Assembly: GCA_003021015.1 (NCBI GenBank)
Contig: PXRK01000020.1
Location: forward strand, 1-33,838
DNA length: 33,838 nucleotides
Direction: 5' to 3'
From: Halobacteriales archaeon QS_4_66_20
Lineage (GTDB): Archaea > Halobacteriota > Halobacteria > Halobacteriales > Haloarculaceae
Shown here: positions 9,513 through 18,318 of the stretch, in pieces
Position numbering within the stretch: position 1 is the stretch's first letter
How the letters are laid out: each line of letters starts with the position of its first letter
Program-made: the position numbers and the translations under genes
The notes under the pieces: generated by a model
What the model was told of the DNA's origin: nothing
Databases searched by the model: none
The model's input: only the letters and a program-made list of their open reading frames with translations

Positions 9513-10199
9513 CTACTCCTCCCAGTAGTATCGCGGCGCGAGCGTGAGGTAGGCGAGCGCGGCGAGGAGCAGCGCACGTGGAAAGGCGCGCTGCAGGGCC
9601 GTCGGGACGGCGATGGCTGCCATCTGAACGACGCCCATCAGCAGCGCATCGCGCGCCGCGAGCTTCGGGTAGGGAACCGGGGCGACCATCAGCACCGAGA
9701 GGACGGCGCCAGCGCCGAGTATCACTGGCACCGACGTGACGCCAGCGAGAAAGCCGGCGGCGAGGATCGAGGCCGCGAGCGTGTTCTGGATACCGGGCCG
9801 GTTCTCGTCCTCCCCGACGTACACCGTGTAGAGGACCGTTCGCACGAGCGAGAAGACGACGAACAGCGACGCCGCGCCGGCGGCGACGGCGTACAGCACC
9901 GGCTCCTCGGTCAGCGGCGCCCACTCCGCCCGAGCGACGGCGAACAGGAACAGCGCGGGGGCGGTGCCGAACGAAACGATGTCGGCCATCGAATCGAGGT
10001 ACGGGCCGGCAGCCGTCCCCCCGAACTGCCGGGCCATGATCCCGTCGAGGCCGTCGGCGACTGCCGCGAGCAGGATCAGCCGCGCGATGTCCGCCGGTTC
10101 CCCGGTGATCGCGACAGTCATTGCGACGACGCCCAGCACCGCGTTCAACAGCGTCATCACGTCGGCGCCACCCAGCCGTTCGCGCACCCGCAGCGACAT
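9513..10199 (-). CDS. pssA: archaetidylserine synthase (CDP-alcohol phosphatidyltransferase family)
   Basis: This membrane enzyme should transfer serine to CDP-archaeol, making archaetidylserine for the polar lipids. The 228-residue protein has the CDP-alcohol phosphotransferase signature DGLDGIMARQFGG, then GPYLDSMAD, carrying the conserved Asp residues that bind two metals. The segment is followed by IVSFG, as in PssA-type enzymes rather than PgsA. About seven to eight membrane helices are predicted. I chose the ATG at 10199 (MSLRVRERLGGADVMTLLNA), which matches the family N-terminus; an ATG at 10226 adds nine residues. Substrate choice between serine and other head groups is by family resemblance only. 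Confidence 0.88.
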   Translation of the reverse strand: MSLRVRERLGGADVMTLLNAVLGVVAMTVAITGEPADIARLILLAAVADGLDGIMARQFGGTAAGPYLDSMADIVSFGTAPALFLFAVARAEWAPLTEEPVLYAVAAGAASLFVVFSLVRTVLYTVYVGEDENRPGIQNTLAASILAAGFLAGVTSVPVILGAGAVLSVLMVAPVPYPKLAARDALLMGVVQMAAIAVPTALQRAFPRALLLAALAYLTLAPRYYWEE

Positions 10200-10213
10200 A
10201 CACGCCACCTTGA

Positions 10214-10327
10214 GGAGCGAGTACAAGAAGGGTCCGGAATCGGATCTGCCTTAGCACCGCTGGGGCAACCCTGCTGCTGGTGTCGCTGCTGTACAACGCC
10301 TACGAGTTCGTCGAGGGCGAACAATGA
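10214..10327 (+). pseudogene. possible C-terminal remnant of a small membrane protein
   Basis: An open stretch without any good start codon ends with GATLLLVSLLYNAYEFVEGEQ and stop TGA at 10325-10327. The hydrophobic helix followed by an acidic tail looks like a genuine protein end rather than chance, and the stop is 33 bases before leuS. Upstream, the frame becomes Arg-rich and stops at 10211, so the rest of the gene is absent. I cannot name the family. It may be a casualty of the same deletions seen nearby. Confidence 0.35.
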
Positions 10328-10360
10328 TATGCCCGCACGTCCCAGCCTGAAGGAAGGCCG

Positions 10361-12918
10361 ATGGCAGGGAGACGCTACGACCAGGGGCGAGTCAAAGAGT
10401 ACTGGCAACACGTCTGGGACCGGGAGGACGTCTACGAGTTCGACGATGACACAGAGGATCCGACGTACGTCCTCGGTATGTTCCCGTACACGTCGGGGAA
10501 CCTCCACATGGGCCACGTCAGGAACTACACGATCACCGACGCGTACGCCCGCTACCGGCGGATGCAGGGCGAGGAGGTGCTGACCCCGATGGGGTGGGAC
10601 GCGTTCGGCCTGCCGGCCGAGAACGCCGCCTACGAGCGCCGGACCGACCCCCGCGCCTGGACGCAACTGTGTATCGACCGCATGCGCGAGGGCATGGAGT
10701 CACTGGGCTTTGGCTACGACTGGTCGCGGGAAATCAGGACCTGTGACGCCGAGTACTACCGCTGGAATCAGTACTTCTTCCGGGAGTTCTATGAGGCCGG
10801 CCTCGTCGAGTACGAGGCCGCGACCGTCAACTGGTGTCCCGACTGCGAGACGGTGCTGGCAGACGCGCAGGTCGTCGAGGTGAGCGACGCCGACCCCCAC
10901 GACGGGGACCCGTTCGACGGGACGGAGGTCTGCTGGCGCTGCGAGACGCCGGTCGATCGGCGGGAACTCGACCAGTGGTTTTTCACGATCACCGACTACG
11001 CCGAGGAACTGCTCGACGGCCTCGACGACCTGGAGGGGTGGCCCGAGAGCGTCCGGGAGATACAGCGCAACTGGATCGGCAAACAGGAGGGCGCACGCGT
11101 CGCGTTCGACGTCGAACACGCGGGCGATGGCGTGGACGAGGTCGACGTGTTCACGACGCGGCTGGACACGATCGCCGGCGCGACCTACCTCGCAGTCTCG
11201 CCGGAGCACGACCTCGCGGGGGCGCTCGCCCAGTCACACGAGGACGTCGCCGCGTTCATCGAGGCGGCGACAGCGGAGGCGGATGATGACGATGCGGCAG
11301 CGCGGAGCACGACCTCCCCTCGACGGTCGTCGTGGAACCCGCGGAGGATGACGGTAACGCCGGGGACCGGGACGACGCCGACGCGAGCGTCGCGGAGCCG
11401 TTCACCGACGAAGGAGTGCTGACCGGCAGCGGTGACCTCGACGGCCTCGACAGTCCGGCCGCCCGCGAGCGCCTGCTCGCTGACCTCGACGCGGCGTCGC
11501 CGGACACCACCTACCGCCTGCGCGACTGGCTGATCTCGCGGCAGCGATACTGGGGGACGCCGATCCCGGTCGTCCACTGCGGGGACTGTGGACCGGTGCT
11601 GGTGCCCGAATCGGAGTTGCCGATCGAACTGCCGGAGTACGTCCAGACGACAGGCAACCCGCTCGCGGAGTCCGCGGCGTTCGTCGAGACGACCTGTCCC
11701 GAGTGTGGCGGGCCCGCCGAACGCGAGACGGACACGATGGACACGTTCGTCGACTCCTCGTGGTACTTCCTGCGGTTTCTCTCGCCACACCGCGACGACG
11801 CGCCGTTCGACAGCGAGCGGGCGAACGACTGGCTCCCGGTCGACGTCTACGTCGGCGGCGAGGAACACGCCGTCCTGCACCTGCTGTACATCCGATTTTT
11901 CACCCGCGCGCTGGCAGACGTCGGCCTGCTGGACGTTCGCGAGCCCGTTCGACAGCTTATCAACCAGGGGACGGTGCTGCACAGCGGCGAGAAGATGTCG
12001 AAGACGAAGGGCAACGTCGTCAGCCCCCACGAGTACGGCGCAGAGACGACGCGGCTGTTCGTCCTGTCGGCGGCCCACCCGGAACAGGACTTCGAGTGGA
12101 CCGCCAGGAGCGTCTCGACTGCGTACGACCTCCAGCAACAGCTGTTCGGGATGACCCAGTCGTTCGTCGAGCGGGCCGCAGTCCGCGACGAGCGCGAGTC
12201 CCACGACGAGTACGTGGCCCGGGAGGTCGACCGGACCGTCGCCGCCGTGACGGATCACTACGAGCGGTTCCGATTCCACCGCGCCGTGTCGGAGATCCGC
12301 ACCCTGGCGGACCTGCTCGGCCAGTACCGCGAGTACGACACCCCGAACGAGCAGGTGTATCGTCGCGGCCTGCGCGTGCTCGCCCGGGTGGTCGCGCCGA
12401 TGGCCCCGTTCCTCGGCGAGGAGATGTGGAACCTCCTGCGCGGCGACGGGCCGGTGACGACCACCCGTTGGCCGGAACCCGAGTCGACCGTCGACCGGTA
12501 CGACGTCGAGCGGTCCCTGGTCGAGACGCTGCGCGACGACGTGCGTGAAATCTGTGACGTGGCCGGTATCCAGGATCCCGCGAGGATCGAGGTGGTCCTC
12601 GCGCCCGACTGGAAGTTCGAGGTCCGCGAGGTCGTCCGGGACAGCGACGACACCGAGGCCGTCGTCGGGACGATCATGGACGACGAGTCGATGCGGGCCA
12701 TCGGGGAGCCGGTCCAGCAGTACGCGACGACACTGCAGAGCGAGCGCCGAGAGCTCCAGCCAGTCCTCTCGCCCGCCGACGAACTGGCGGTGCTCCGGCG
12801 GGCGGCGTGGCTGCTGGGCGACGAGTTCGGGGCCGAGGTGACGGTCCGCCAGGCTGACGATACGGGAGAGAGCGCGACGAAAGCCGATCCCGGGAAACCT
12901 GCGCTCTACATCGAGTGA
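10361..12918 (+). pseudogene. leuS: leucyl-tRNA synthetase (bacterial type) with frameshift and lost editing-domain block
   Basis: LeuRS charges tRNA-Leu. The first frame (10361 to about 11300) has the HIGH-type motif NLHMGH, the zinc cysteines CPDC and CWRC, and the start of the CP1 editing domain up to [19 protein letters not shown]. The second frame resumes at about 11302 with [17 protein letters not shown] and carries RQRYWGTPIP, the KMSKS-type motif KMSKTKGN, the anticodon-binding domain and the C-terminus GKPALYIE. The frames differ, and about 50 residues are missing between them, including the GTGALMAVPxHDERD-type block with the Asp needed for editing. A further four residues appear missing between SPH and EYGAE compared with usual LeuRS. 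As written the gene cannot make a full enzyme. Some haloarchaea carry a second LeuRS-like paralogue, so this may be a dispensable copy; otherwise a sequencing error is likely. Confidence 0.85.
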
Positions 12919-12969
12919 TCAGTCCGCTGGTGGGCACTCCCTGAATTTCACCAGTTATGGTCCTCCGCG

Positions 12970-13929
12970 TCAGGAACCGCCGAACTGATCCAGCCCGGAC
13001 TGCTCGCGTTTCGTTCCCGGCGGTTCCGGCTTCCACGGCGACCGTTCGGCCCTGATCCGGTCCAGAGCGATGTGCTCGGAGTCATCGTGCTCGAACCCCG
13101 GACAGTCCGGACCGCAGTCGACCGCCGGCCGTACGGTCCCGCCTTTCCAGGGACAGACGGGCAGTCCGGCCTCGTCGGGGTCGATCCGCTCGCAGTCCGG
13201 GAGGTCGTAGGTGCGCCAGCCCTTCCCGTAGGCGCGCTCGGCGATCCGCCGACGGGCGCGGCGGAGTTCCCCGGGCGTCGCGATCCGAACCTCGGTCCGT
13301 CCGCTCGATCGGTCGAGAATCTCGACCCCGTGCTCGTCGGGCGACAGCGGCGCCGGCTCGCGCAGCACCTCCCGTTGGCCGCTCTCGGGGTCGAACCGCC
13401 AGACGCCGACCGCCTCCGGGATGCGGTTCAGGTGTGCGCCGGTGACGTGGGAGGCGGTCGCCAGCACGACTCTGTCCAGGACGCCGAGTTCGACGTCGGT
13501 CAGCAGTTGCGTCTCCAGCGCGCCGGGGCGGCCCAGATCCGGCTTGTTCTCGATCCCCACCAGCCCGCTGAACCATTCGGGGTACCGCGTCGTCTGCCGG
13601 ACGTAGGTGCGACCGTTGCGGCGTTCACGCTCGAAAAAGCCACAGTCGACGGCGCGCTCGACCGCCGTCTCCGCCCGGTCGGGGTGGCAATCGAACGCGT
13701 CCTTCCAGTAGGTCGCGACGCCGGCGCCGACGTCGCTCTCGACTGCGGCTGGCGGGATCGTCTCCGGCGTGATCGCCTGCCGCTGAACGAACTCGGGGCC
13801 GGGGGCGACGCAGACCACGTCCATGACGCGCCGCCCGTGGACGCCCGTCGAGAGCTGGCGGCTCACGATGCCGTCCCGCTCTGCTTCCAGCTGCCTACAG
13901 AGCGCCAGTTCGAACGCGAACTCGGACAC
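12970..13929 (-). CDS. DUF5787-like haloarchaeal protein, possible PD-(D/E)XK nuclease
   Basis: The 319-residue cytoplasmic protein is a conserved haloarchaeal family of unknown function. An N-terminal helix (MSEFAFELALCRQLE) is followed by VMDVVCV (about 35-41), a winged-helix-like middle containing WKDAFDCHPD and FFERERRNGRTYVR, and then VGIENKPDLG. The spaced Asp and Glu-x-Lys resemble the active site of PD-(D/E)XK nucleases. Near the end, four Cys occur as C-x13-C-x12-C-x3-C between about residues 250 and 282, which could bind zinc or an Fe-S cluster. The gene is convergent with leuS, separated by 51 bases. The nuclease assignment is inference from motif spacing only. Confidence 0.75.
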   Translation of the reverse strand: MSEFAFELALCRQLEAERDGIVSRQLSTGVHGRRVMDVVCVAPGPEFVQRQAITPETIPPAAVESDVGAGVATYWKDAFDCHPDRAETAVERAVDCGFFERERRNGRTYVRQTTRYPEWFSGLVGIENKPDLGRPGALETQLLTDVELGVLDRVVLATASHVTGAHLNRIPEAVGVWRFDPESGQREVLREPAPLSPDEHGVEILDRSSGRTEVRIATPGELRRARRRIAERAYGKGWRTYDLPDCERIDPDEAGLPVCPWKGGTVRPAVDCGPDCPGFEHDDSEHIALDRIRAERSPWKPEPPGTKREQSGLDQFGGS

Positions 13930-14010
13930 GACCCCCGTTACGGACTGGGGGTAGAAAACGACTGCGCGTCCGCGTCATCGGTCAGCCCGGAGAGAAGAGT
14001 ACGCGCCCCC

Positions 14011-14904
14011 TCAGATCGAGCAGTCGATGCACTCGGTCTCCTCGATCGTCAGGTCGCCGTCGAGGACGACGCGGAGTTCGTCCTCGCCCAGCGGGATCCT
14101 GACGCTGATCCGCCAGGGGTCCGAACTCTCGACGGTGGCGTACTCGTCGTCGACGCACCACGGCAGCGTCCAGTAGGGCCGCTGCGAGAGGTCGATGCCG
14201 TGATCGTCGTAGAACGCGGCGACGGTCGCCTCGTCGAGCAGGACGAGGCCGACCGGCGAGCACAGCTCGTGGCGACACTGCTGGCAGACGTGCTCGGCCC
14301 GCAGCGAGACGTCCAGACAGCACGGCTCCTCTCGCTGGATCTCGGTGCTCATCTGGCCGCTGCACACCGGACAGACGCCGTCGGCGGCGAGACAATGCAG
14401 GTGTCGGACCCGCTCGTCGAACGCCGTCGCGATCTCCTCGGGCGTGCGATCGACCAGCCCGCCCGGCGGGAACGGGTACTCGCCGTGGGCTTTCCCGCAG
14501 TCACTGCACTCGATCCGGAGCTGCTCGTCACCGTAGGTGGCTTCGAGTTTGCCGCCACACCGGGTACACGCACCCTCGACCTCGAACGGCTCGACGTCGG
14601 GCTGGCGGGTGAACGTGCCCGCACGGATCGCCCGGATCACCTGTCCGCCGGCGAACCGCAGGTCGTAGCCGTCGTCGGTCTTGGCGACGAACTGTCCCGT
14701 GAGCTGTTTGAGGTGGTAGTTGAACTGCGCGCTGTCCGTGAGATCGACCTCCTCGAAGAGGTCGGAGAACCTGACCGGCCGGTCCTCGGCCCGCCAGAGG
14801 GCCTCCAGGATGTCCAGCCGCGTCTCGTTGGCGATAACCGACAGCGCCTCGGCTGGCGCAATCTCGTCGGCCTCGCCGGCAGTGTGATCCGAAATCCCGC
14901 TCAT
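14011..14904 (-). CDS. ArsR-like HTH transcriptional regulator with zinc ribbons
   Basis: The 297-residue protein begins with a winged helix (about 15-90: ALSVIANETRLDILEAL, then FNYHLKQL recognition helix) of the ArsR/HTH_20 type common in haloarchaea. After it come two Cys-rich modules: CTRCGG with CSDCGKAHGEYPFPPGG (about 115-145), and CPVCSG, CC, CQQC, C (about 180-220), likely structural zinc sites. The extreme C-terminus ends CIDCSI. The start at 14904 matches a TATA-like box 24-32 bases upstream. It probably binds DNA as a dimer and senses an unknown signal. The adjacent gene is convergent-unrelated, so the target cannot be inferred. Confidence 0.85.
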   Translation of the reverse strand: MSGISDHTAGEADEIAPAEALSVIANETRLDILEALWRAEDRPVRFSDLFEEVDLTDSAQFNYHLKQLTGQFVAKTDDGYDLRFAGGQVIRAIRAGTFTRQPDVEPFEVEGACTRCGGKLEATYGDEQLRIECSDCGKAHGEYPFPPGGLVDRTPEEIATAFDERVRHLHCLAADGVCPVCSGQMSTEIQREEPCCLDVSLRAEHVCQQCRHELCSPVGLVLLDEATVAAFYDDHGIDLSQRPYWTLPWCVDDEYATVESSDPWRISVRIPLGEDELRVVLDGDLTIEETECIDCSI

Positions 14905-14927
14905 ACGCACCGATTCCGTGGGAACCG

Positions 14928-14936
14928 ACAAAAGTG
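14928..14936 (-). promoter_or_regulatory. TATA-like box for the HTH regulator gene
   Basis: CACTTTTGT on the minus strand lies 24-32 bases upstream of the ATG at 14904, consistent with a leaderless transcript. Confidence 0.45.
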
Positions 14937-14996
14937 TTCCCTGAACCGATTTTTTGTATACTATCTGATATATACCGCCGCACTCCCCCGAGCCTC

Positions 14997-15117
14997 ATAG
15001 TGATTATTGCGATTGTTTTCTGAGTCACATCGTCGTCCCGGGAATGTCACGGGCTGAAACCGGTGGCTGACGAATCGACGGCGGTAAAGAGTCGTAAAGA
15101 GTCGCAATAATCAGTAT
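14997..15117. mobile_element. MITE family A, copy 1 (121 bp)
   Basis: Left end ATAGTGATTATTGCGA (14997-15012) and right end TCGCAATAATCAGTAT (15102-15117) are inverted repeats matching at 15 of 16 positions. The interior aligns with copy 2 at 19057 in the same orientation, sharing GTCACGGGCTGA and GGCGGTAA-like segments. It is 10 bases longer because GTAAAGAGTC is tandemly duplicated (about 15084-15103). There is no coding capacity. It lies between the HTH regulator promoter and the end of the AI-2E transporter gene. Confidence 0.85.
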
Positions 15118-15143
15118 CAGAAACGGCAGCCAGGTCAGTCGTC

Positions 15144-16310
15144 CTAGCCGTCCGGAACGGCCGCCGGGTCGCGCCGCCCATCCCGCGCCCCAGTCTCACC
15201 CGCTCCCGGGTCCGGAAACTCCCCGAGGGTCGTCTGTTCCGGCCGGGCGGAGGTGCCGGACACGACGTACGGCAACAGGATTTGGATCGCTTCGGCCGTC
15301 GCGATCAGCACGATCGGTGCCAGAAACAGCCCGTAGAAGCCGAACAGCGCCGGCCCCATGAGATACGCGAGGATGAGCAGCCCGTTGTGGGTGCGGTCAC
15401 CGCTGAACTGCGCCCGGGCGAAGATGTCGGGGATGAAATCCAGGAAGACGGCGCTCACCACGAGCAGGACCCCGACGGGTAGCAACAGATCCGGAGTCCC
15501 AGCGGCCCACGCCCGCGCTCCGAGGCCGAACACGATGGGAACGTACACCAGTTTGATGCCGACCACCGGGATCAGCGTCGCGACGCCGACGAGGCTCCCC
15601 ACCAGCGCGGGGTACGGCACCTCGATCGTCGACGGGACCAGGAGGTTGAACCCGTAGAACGTCAGTATTGCCATGATTCCGGTGACGAATATCGTCGCGA
15701 TGTTGCCGAACATCGTCTCCGAGAGTTCGGAGTCGACCTCGACCACGTAGCGCCGCAGGACGCCGTCGTCGTCGAAGGTGTCGAGAAACCAGTCGACGAA
15801 CGGCGGGCCGTCGACCAGCATGTAGTAGACGGCCGCGACGATGATCACCCCCTGAAAGAAGGTGCTCCCGACGGCACTCGTCGCAGTGACTGTCACATCG
15901 AGCAGCACGTCGACCGACGGCAGCGACTCCGTCTCGGACAGCAGCGTTTCGAGTTCCGCGGCGTCGAGTTCTGCGACGTTCAACTCCTCGACGATGCGAG
16001 CCCGTGCCGATTCGAGGAGCCCTCTCGACTGCAGAAACGACTCGAGTTCGGCGGCGGTGACAGCGACCGTGTAGGTCAACAGCACCAGGAACGGCACCCC
16101 GAACAGGACCAGCGACAGGACGGCCCGCAGACTGCGTGGCAGTCCGAACCGATCGAGAAAGCAAAAGATCGGGCGCACGGCGTAGTAGAGGAACACCGCA
16201 AACACGACGGGGGCGATGAACGCCACCACGGCGTAGGCGACGACGAACAGCAGCGCCAGGATCGCCAGCCCGATCACAGCACGCCGCTCTCCTTCGCGGT
16301 TGATTTCCAT
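15144..16310 (-). CDS. AI-2E family transporter (PerM-like membrane protein)
   Basis: The 388-residue polytopic protein belongs to the AI-2E exporter/PerM family (UPF0118). In bacteria, members export autoinducer-2 or act as Na/H antiporters; in haloarchaea the substrate is unknown. About eight membrane helices are visible: two near the N-terminus (13-45), one near 65-85, then, after an acidic soluble loop (90-150), further helices from about 155 on. The family block LDFIPDIFARAQFSG with GLLILAYLMGPALFGFYGLFLAPIV is conserved. The C-terminal 40 residues are hydrophilic. Translation probably starts at ATG 16310, supported by the TATA box TTTTTATACA upstream. Confidence 0.9.
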   Translation of the reverse strand: MEINREGERRAVIGLAILALLFVVAYAVVAFIAPVVFAVFLYYAVRPIFCFLDRFGLPRSLRAVLSLVLFGVPFLVLLTYTVAVTAAELESFLQSRGLLESARARIVEELNVAELDAAELETLLSETESLPSVDVLLDVTVTATSAVGSTFFQGVIIVAAVYYMLVDGPPFVDWFLDTFDDDGVLRRYVVEVDSELSETMFGNIATIFVTGIMAILTFYGFNLLVPSTIEVPYPALVGSLVGVATLIPVVGIKLVYVPIVFGLGARAWAAGTPDLLLPVGVLLVVSAVFLDFIPDIFARAQFSGDRTHNGLLILAYLMGPALFGFYGLFLAPIVLIATAEAIQILLPYVVSGTSARPEQTTLGEFPDPGAGETGARDGRRDPAAVPDG

Positions 16311-16332
16311 GTCGGTACGCTTGCTTGCCGAT

Positions 16333-16342
16333 TGTATAAAAA
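16333..16342 (-). promoter_or_regulatory. TATA box for the AI-2E transporter gene
   Basis: TTTTTATACA on the minus strand, 23-32 bases upstream of the ATG at 16310, is a clear haloarchaeal TATA element. Confidence 0.6.
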
Positions 16343-16427
16343 CCCCCAGCCGCGTTCGGTCCCGAGAGACGCGACCGACAGCCTGGGATCACAACAGTTT
16401 TCGACCGTCGCACCCGCGTATCCACCG

Positions 16428-16679
16428 ATGACCGCCTACACTGCAACGGTGACCGTCCGGCTGAAAGCGGGGGTGCTCGATCCCGAGGCCGAGACGACAC
16501 AGCGCGCGCTGGAGCGGCTCGGGTTCGACCTCGTGGATCTCCGGTCGGCCGACCAGTTCGAGATCGACCTCCAGGCCGAGGACGCGGACGCGGCCCGCGA
16601 GCGGGTCACCGACATGACCGAACGGCTGCTCGCCAACCCGACGCTGCACGACTACGAGGTGACCGTCGAGGCACAATGA
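16428..16679 (+). CDS. purS: phosphoribosylformylglycinamidine synthase subunit PurS
   Basis: PurS is the small subunit that bridges PurL and PurQ in the fourth step of purine synthesis (FGAR to FGAM). The 83-residue length is normal, and the sequence shows VTVRLKAGVLDPEAETTQRALERLGF, LRSADQFEIDL and the C-terminal MTERLLANPTLHDYEV block of the family. The ATG at 16428 is chosen; the longer frame to 16332 includes AI-2E promoter sequence. The stop overlaps the purQ start (ATGA). purL is not in the window. Confidence 0.95.
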   Translation: MTAYTATVTVRLKAGVLDPEAETTQRALERLGFDLVDLRSADQFEIDLQAEDADAARERVTDMTERLLANPTLHDYEVTVEAQ

Positions 16680-17356
16680 CCGTCGCTGTCATCCAGTTCG
16701 GTGGGAGCAACTGCGACCGCGACACCGTGCGGGCGCTCGACACCCTCGGCGTCGACGCTCAGCTCGTCTGGCACGAGGACGGTCTGCCCGCCGATACGTC
16801 AGGTATTGTCCTCCCGGGTGGGTTCTCCTACGGCGACTACCTCCGCGCCGGCGCGATGGCGGCCCGCTCGCCGATCCTCGCGGAGGTGCGCGAGCATGCG
16901 GCGTCGGGAACGCCGGTGCTGGGCATCTGTAACGGCGCCCAGATCGGCTGCGAGGCGTCGCTGACGCCGGGCGCGTTCACGATCAACCGGAGCGCGCGCT
17001 TTCAGTGCGAGCGCGTTCACCTGCGGGTGGAGAACGCCGAGACGCCCTGGACAAGCCAGTACGAGGCGGGGGAGGTACTAGAGTTCCCGATCGCTCACGG
17101 CGAGGGCCGGTTCGAGATCGCCGACGACCGCCTCGAGCAACTCGAAGCGGCGGATCGCGTGCTGTTCAGGTACTGCAGGCCCGACGGCGAGGTGACCGAC
17201 GCGGCGAACCCGAACGGCTCGAAACACAACGTCGCGGGGATTACCGGCGAGTCGGACCACGTCGCGGTGATGATGCCCCACCCGGAGCGCTGTTCGCTGT
17301 CGGACCTGGGCGGGACGGACGGGCAGGCCATCCTCCGCACGTTCGCGGACGGGTAG
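16676..17356 (+). CDS. purQ: phosphoribosylformylglycinamidine synthase subunit PurQ (glutaminase)
   Basis: PurQ is the class I glutamine amidotransferase subunit that delivers ammonia to PurL for making FGAM. The 226-residue protein contains GGFSYGDYLRAGA (48-60), the nucleophile Cys85 in GICNGAQIG, the FQCERVHLRVEN block, PIAHGEGRF, and the C-terminal catalytic His-x-Glu in MMPHPER. All catalytic positions are present and length is normal. It is translationally coupled to purS through the ATGA overlap. A gap of about 150 bases then separates it from dacZ, which has its own promoter-like sequence. Confidence 0.96.
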   Translation: MTVAVIQFGGSNCDRDTVRALDTLGVDAQLVWHEDGLPADTSGIVLPGGFSYGDYLRAGAMAARSPILAEVREHAASGTPVLGICNGAQIGCEASLTPGAFTINRSARFQCERVHLRVENAETPWTSQYEAGEVLEFPIAHGEGRFEIADDRLEQLEAADRVLFRYCRPDGEVTDAANPNGSKHNVAGITGESDHVAVMMPHPERCSLSDLGGTDGQAILRTFADG

Positions 17357-17470
17357 CCCGATCGCTGGCCCCAGCGGGAACGTCTAGGCCGAACGGAACA
17401 GTCCACTCCAGTCGGAGGGCGGCGGCTGTCTCCCGGGAGACGGCTGCACGACACCCGGGGGTCGTCCCGC

Positions 17471-17481
17471 AAAGCTTTTTC
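17471..17481 (+). promoter_or_regulatory. TATA-like box for dacZ
   Basis: AAAGCTTTTTC lies about 25-35 bases upstream of the dacZ ATG at 17506. It is T-rich and could equally serve as the purQ terminator. Confidence 0.35.
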
Positions 17482-17505
17482 CTGTCGGATATCTTGATAC
17501 GTACA

Positions 17506-18318
17506 ATGACCGGCCTGGCAGCGTTGCTCGACGAGATCGTCGGCGACATCGATGCACTCCTGCTGTTCACGCGGGACGCGTCGACGTTCGATCTGTTTAG
17601 TGACGAGGAGACGACCATGATCGTCGTCGCGAAGGACAACGCCGTCGGGGCCGACAACTTCGTGATGCTGCCACTGGAGTTCACCAACGTCAACGGCCGC
17701 ATCCGGTTCGGGCTCGAAGGCGCCATCAGGCAGGAGCTCGTCGCCGAGGGCGACGAGGTCGTGTGTCTGACCACCTCCTTCGAGGAGAACCGCATCGACA
17801 CTGTGGTGCGGGTCCGCGCCGACCAGTTCACACAGACGGGTATCTACGATCTGTTCACCAACTCCCGGGCGGACGCCGACGTGGTCCGGGACGTGTTCGA
17901 GGTGGCGATCGAACTCGGGAGGAAAGGCCAGAAGGGCAAGCCGGTCGGCGCGCTGTTCGTCGTCGGCGACGCCGGCAAGGTGATGAACAAGTCACGGCCG
18001 CTGTCGTACAACCCCTTCGAGAAGTCACACGTCCACGTGGGCGACCCCATCGTGAACGTGATGCTCAAGGAGTTCTCGCGGCTCGACGGCGCGTTCGTGA
18101 TCTCCGACGGCGGCAAGATCGTCTCGGCGTACCGCTACCTGGAGCCGGCGGCAGAAGGGGTCGACATCCCCCGAGGGCTGGGCGCGCGCCACATGGCCGC
18201 CGGCGCCATCACGCGTGACACGAACGCGATCGCGATCGTGCTTTCCGAAAGCGACGGGATGGTACGGGCGTTCAAAGGAGGCGAACTCATCCTCGAACTG
18301 GATCCGGAGGAGTACTGA
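17506..18318 (+). CDS. dacZ: diadenylate cyclase DacZ
   Basis: DacZ joins two ATP into the second messenger c-di-AMP in the cytoplasm; in Haloferax volcanii it is essential and affects osmotic behaviour. The 270-residue protein has an N-terminal archaeal domain (about 1-110) and the C-terminal DAC domain, with the catalytic DGA at 194-196 (RLDGAFVISDGG) and RHMAA at 228-232 (GLGARHMAAGAITRDTNA). Both motifs are intact and length is normal. The TGA overlaps the ATG of the mechanosensitive channel gene (TGATG), so turgor control and c-di-AMP are linked in one operon, but the channel gene is broken here. Confidence 0.96.
   Translation: MTGLAALLDEIVGDIDALLLFTRDASTFDLFSDEETTMIVVAKDNAVGADNFVMLPLEFTNVNGRIRFGLEGAIRQELVAEGDEVVCLTTSFEENRIDTVVRVRADQFTQTGIYDLFTNSRADADVVRDVFEVAIELGRKGQKGKPVGALFVVGDAGKVMNKSRPLSYNPFEKSHVHVGDPIVNVMLKEFSRLDGAFVISDGGKIVSAYRYLEPAAEGVDIPRGLGARHMAAGAITRDTNAIAIVLSESDGMVRAFKGGELILELDPEEY

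Noticed and set aside
10361..12918. Programmed ribosomal frameshifting to explain leuS
   Set aside because: There is no slippery site with a downstream pseudoknot that I can see, and a conserved block is missing as well as the frame change, which frameshifting cannot explain.
13072..15000. Plus-strand open frame of 642 codons
   Set aside because: Antisense to the DUF5787-like and HTH genes; no domain recognised.
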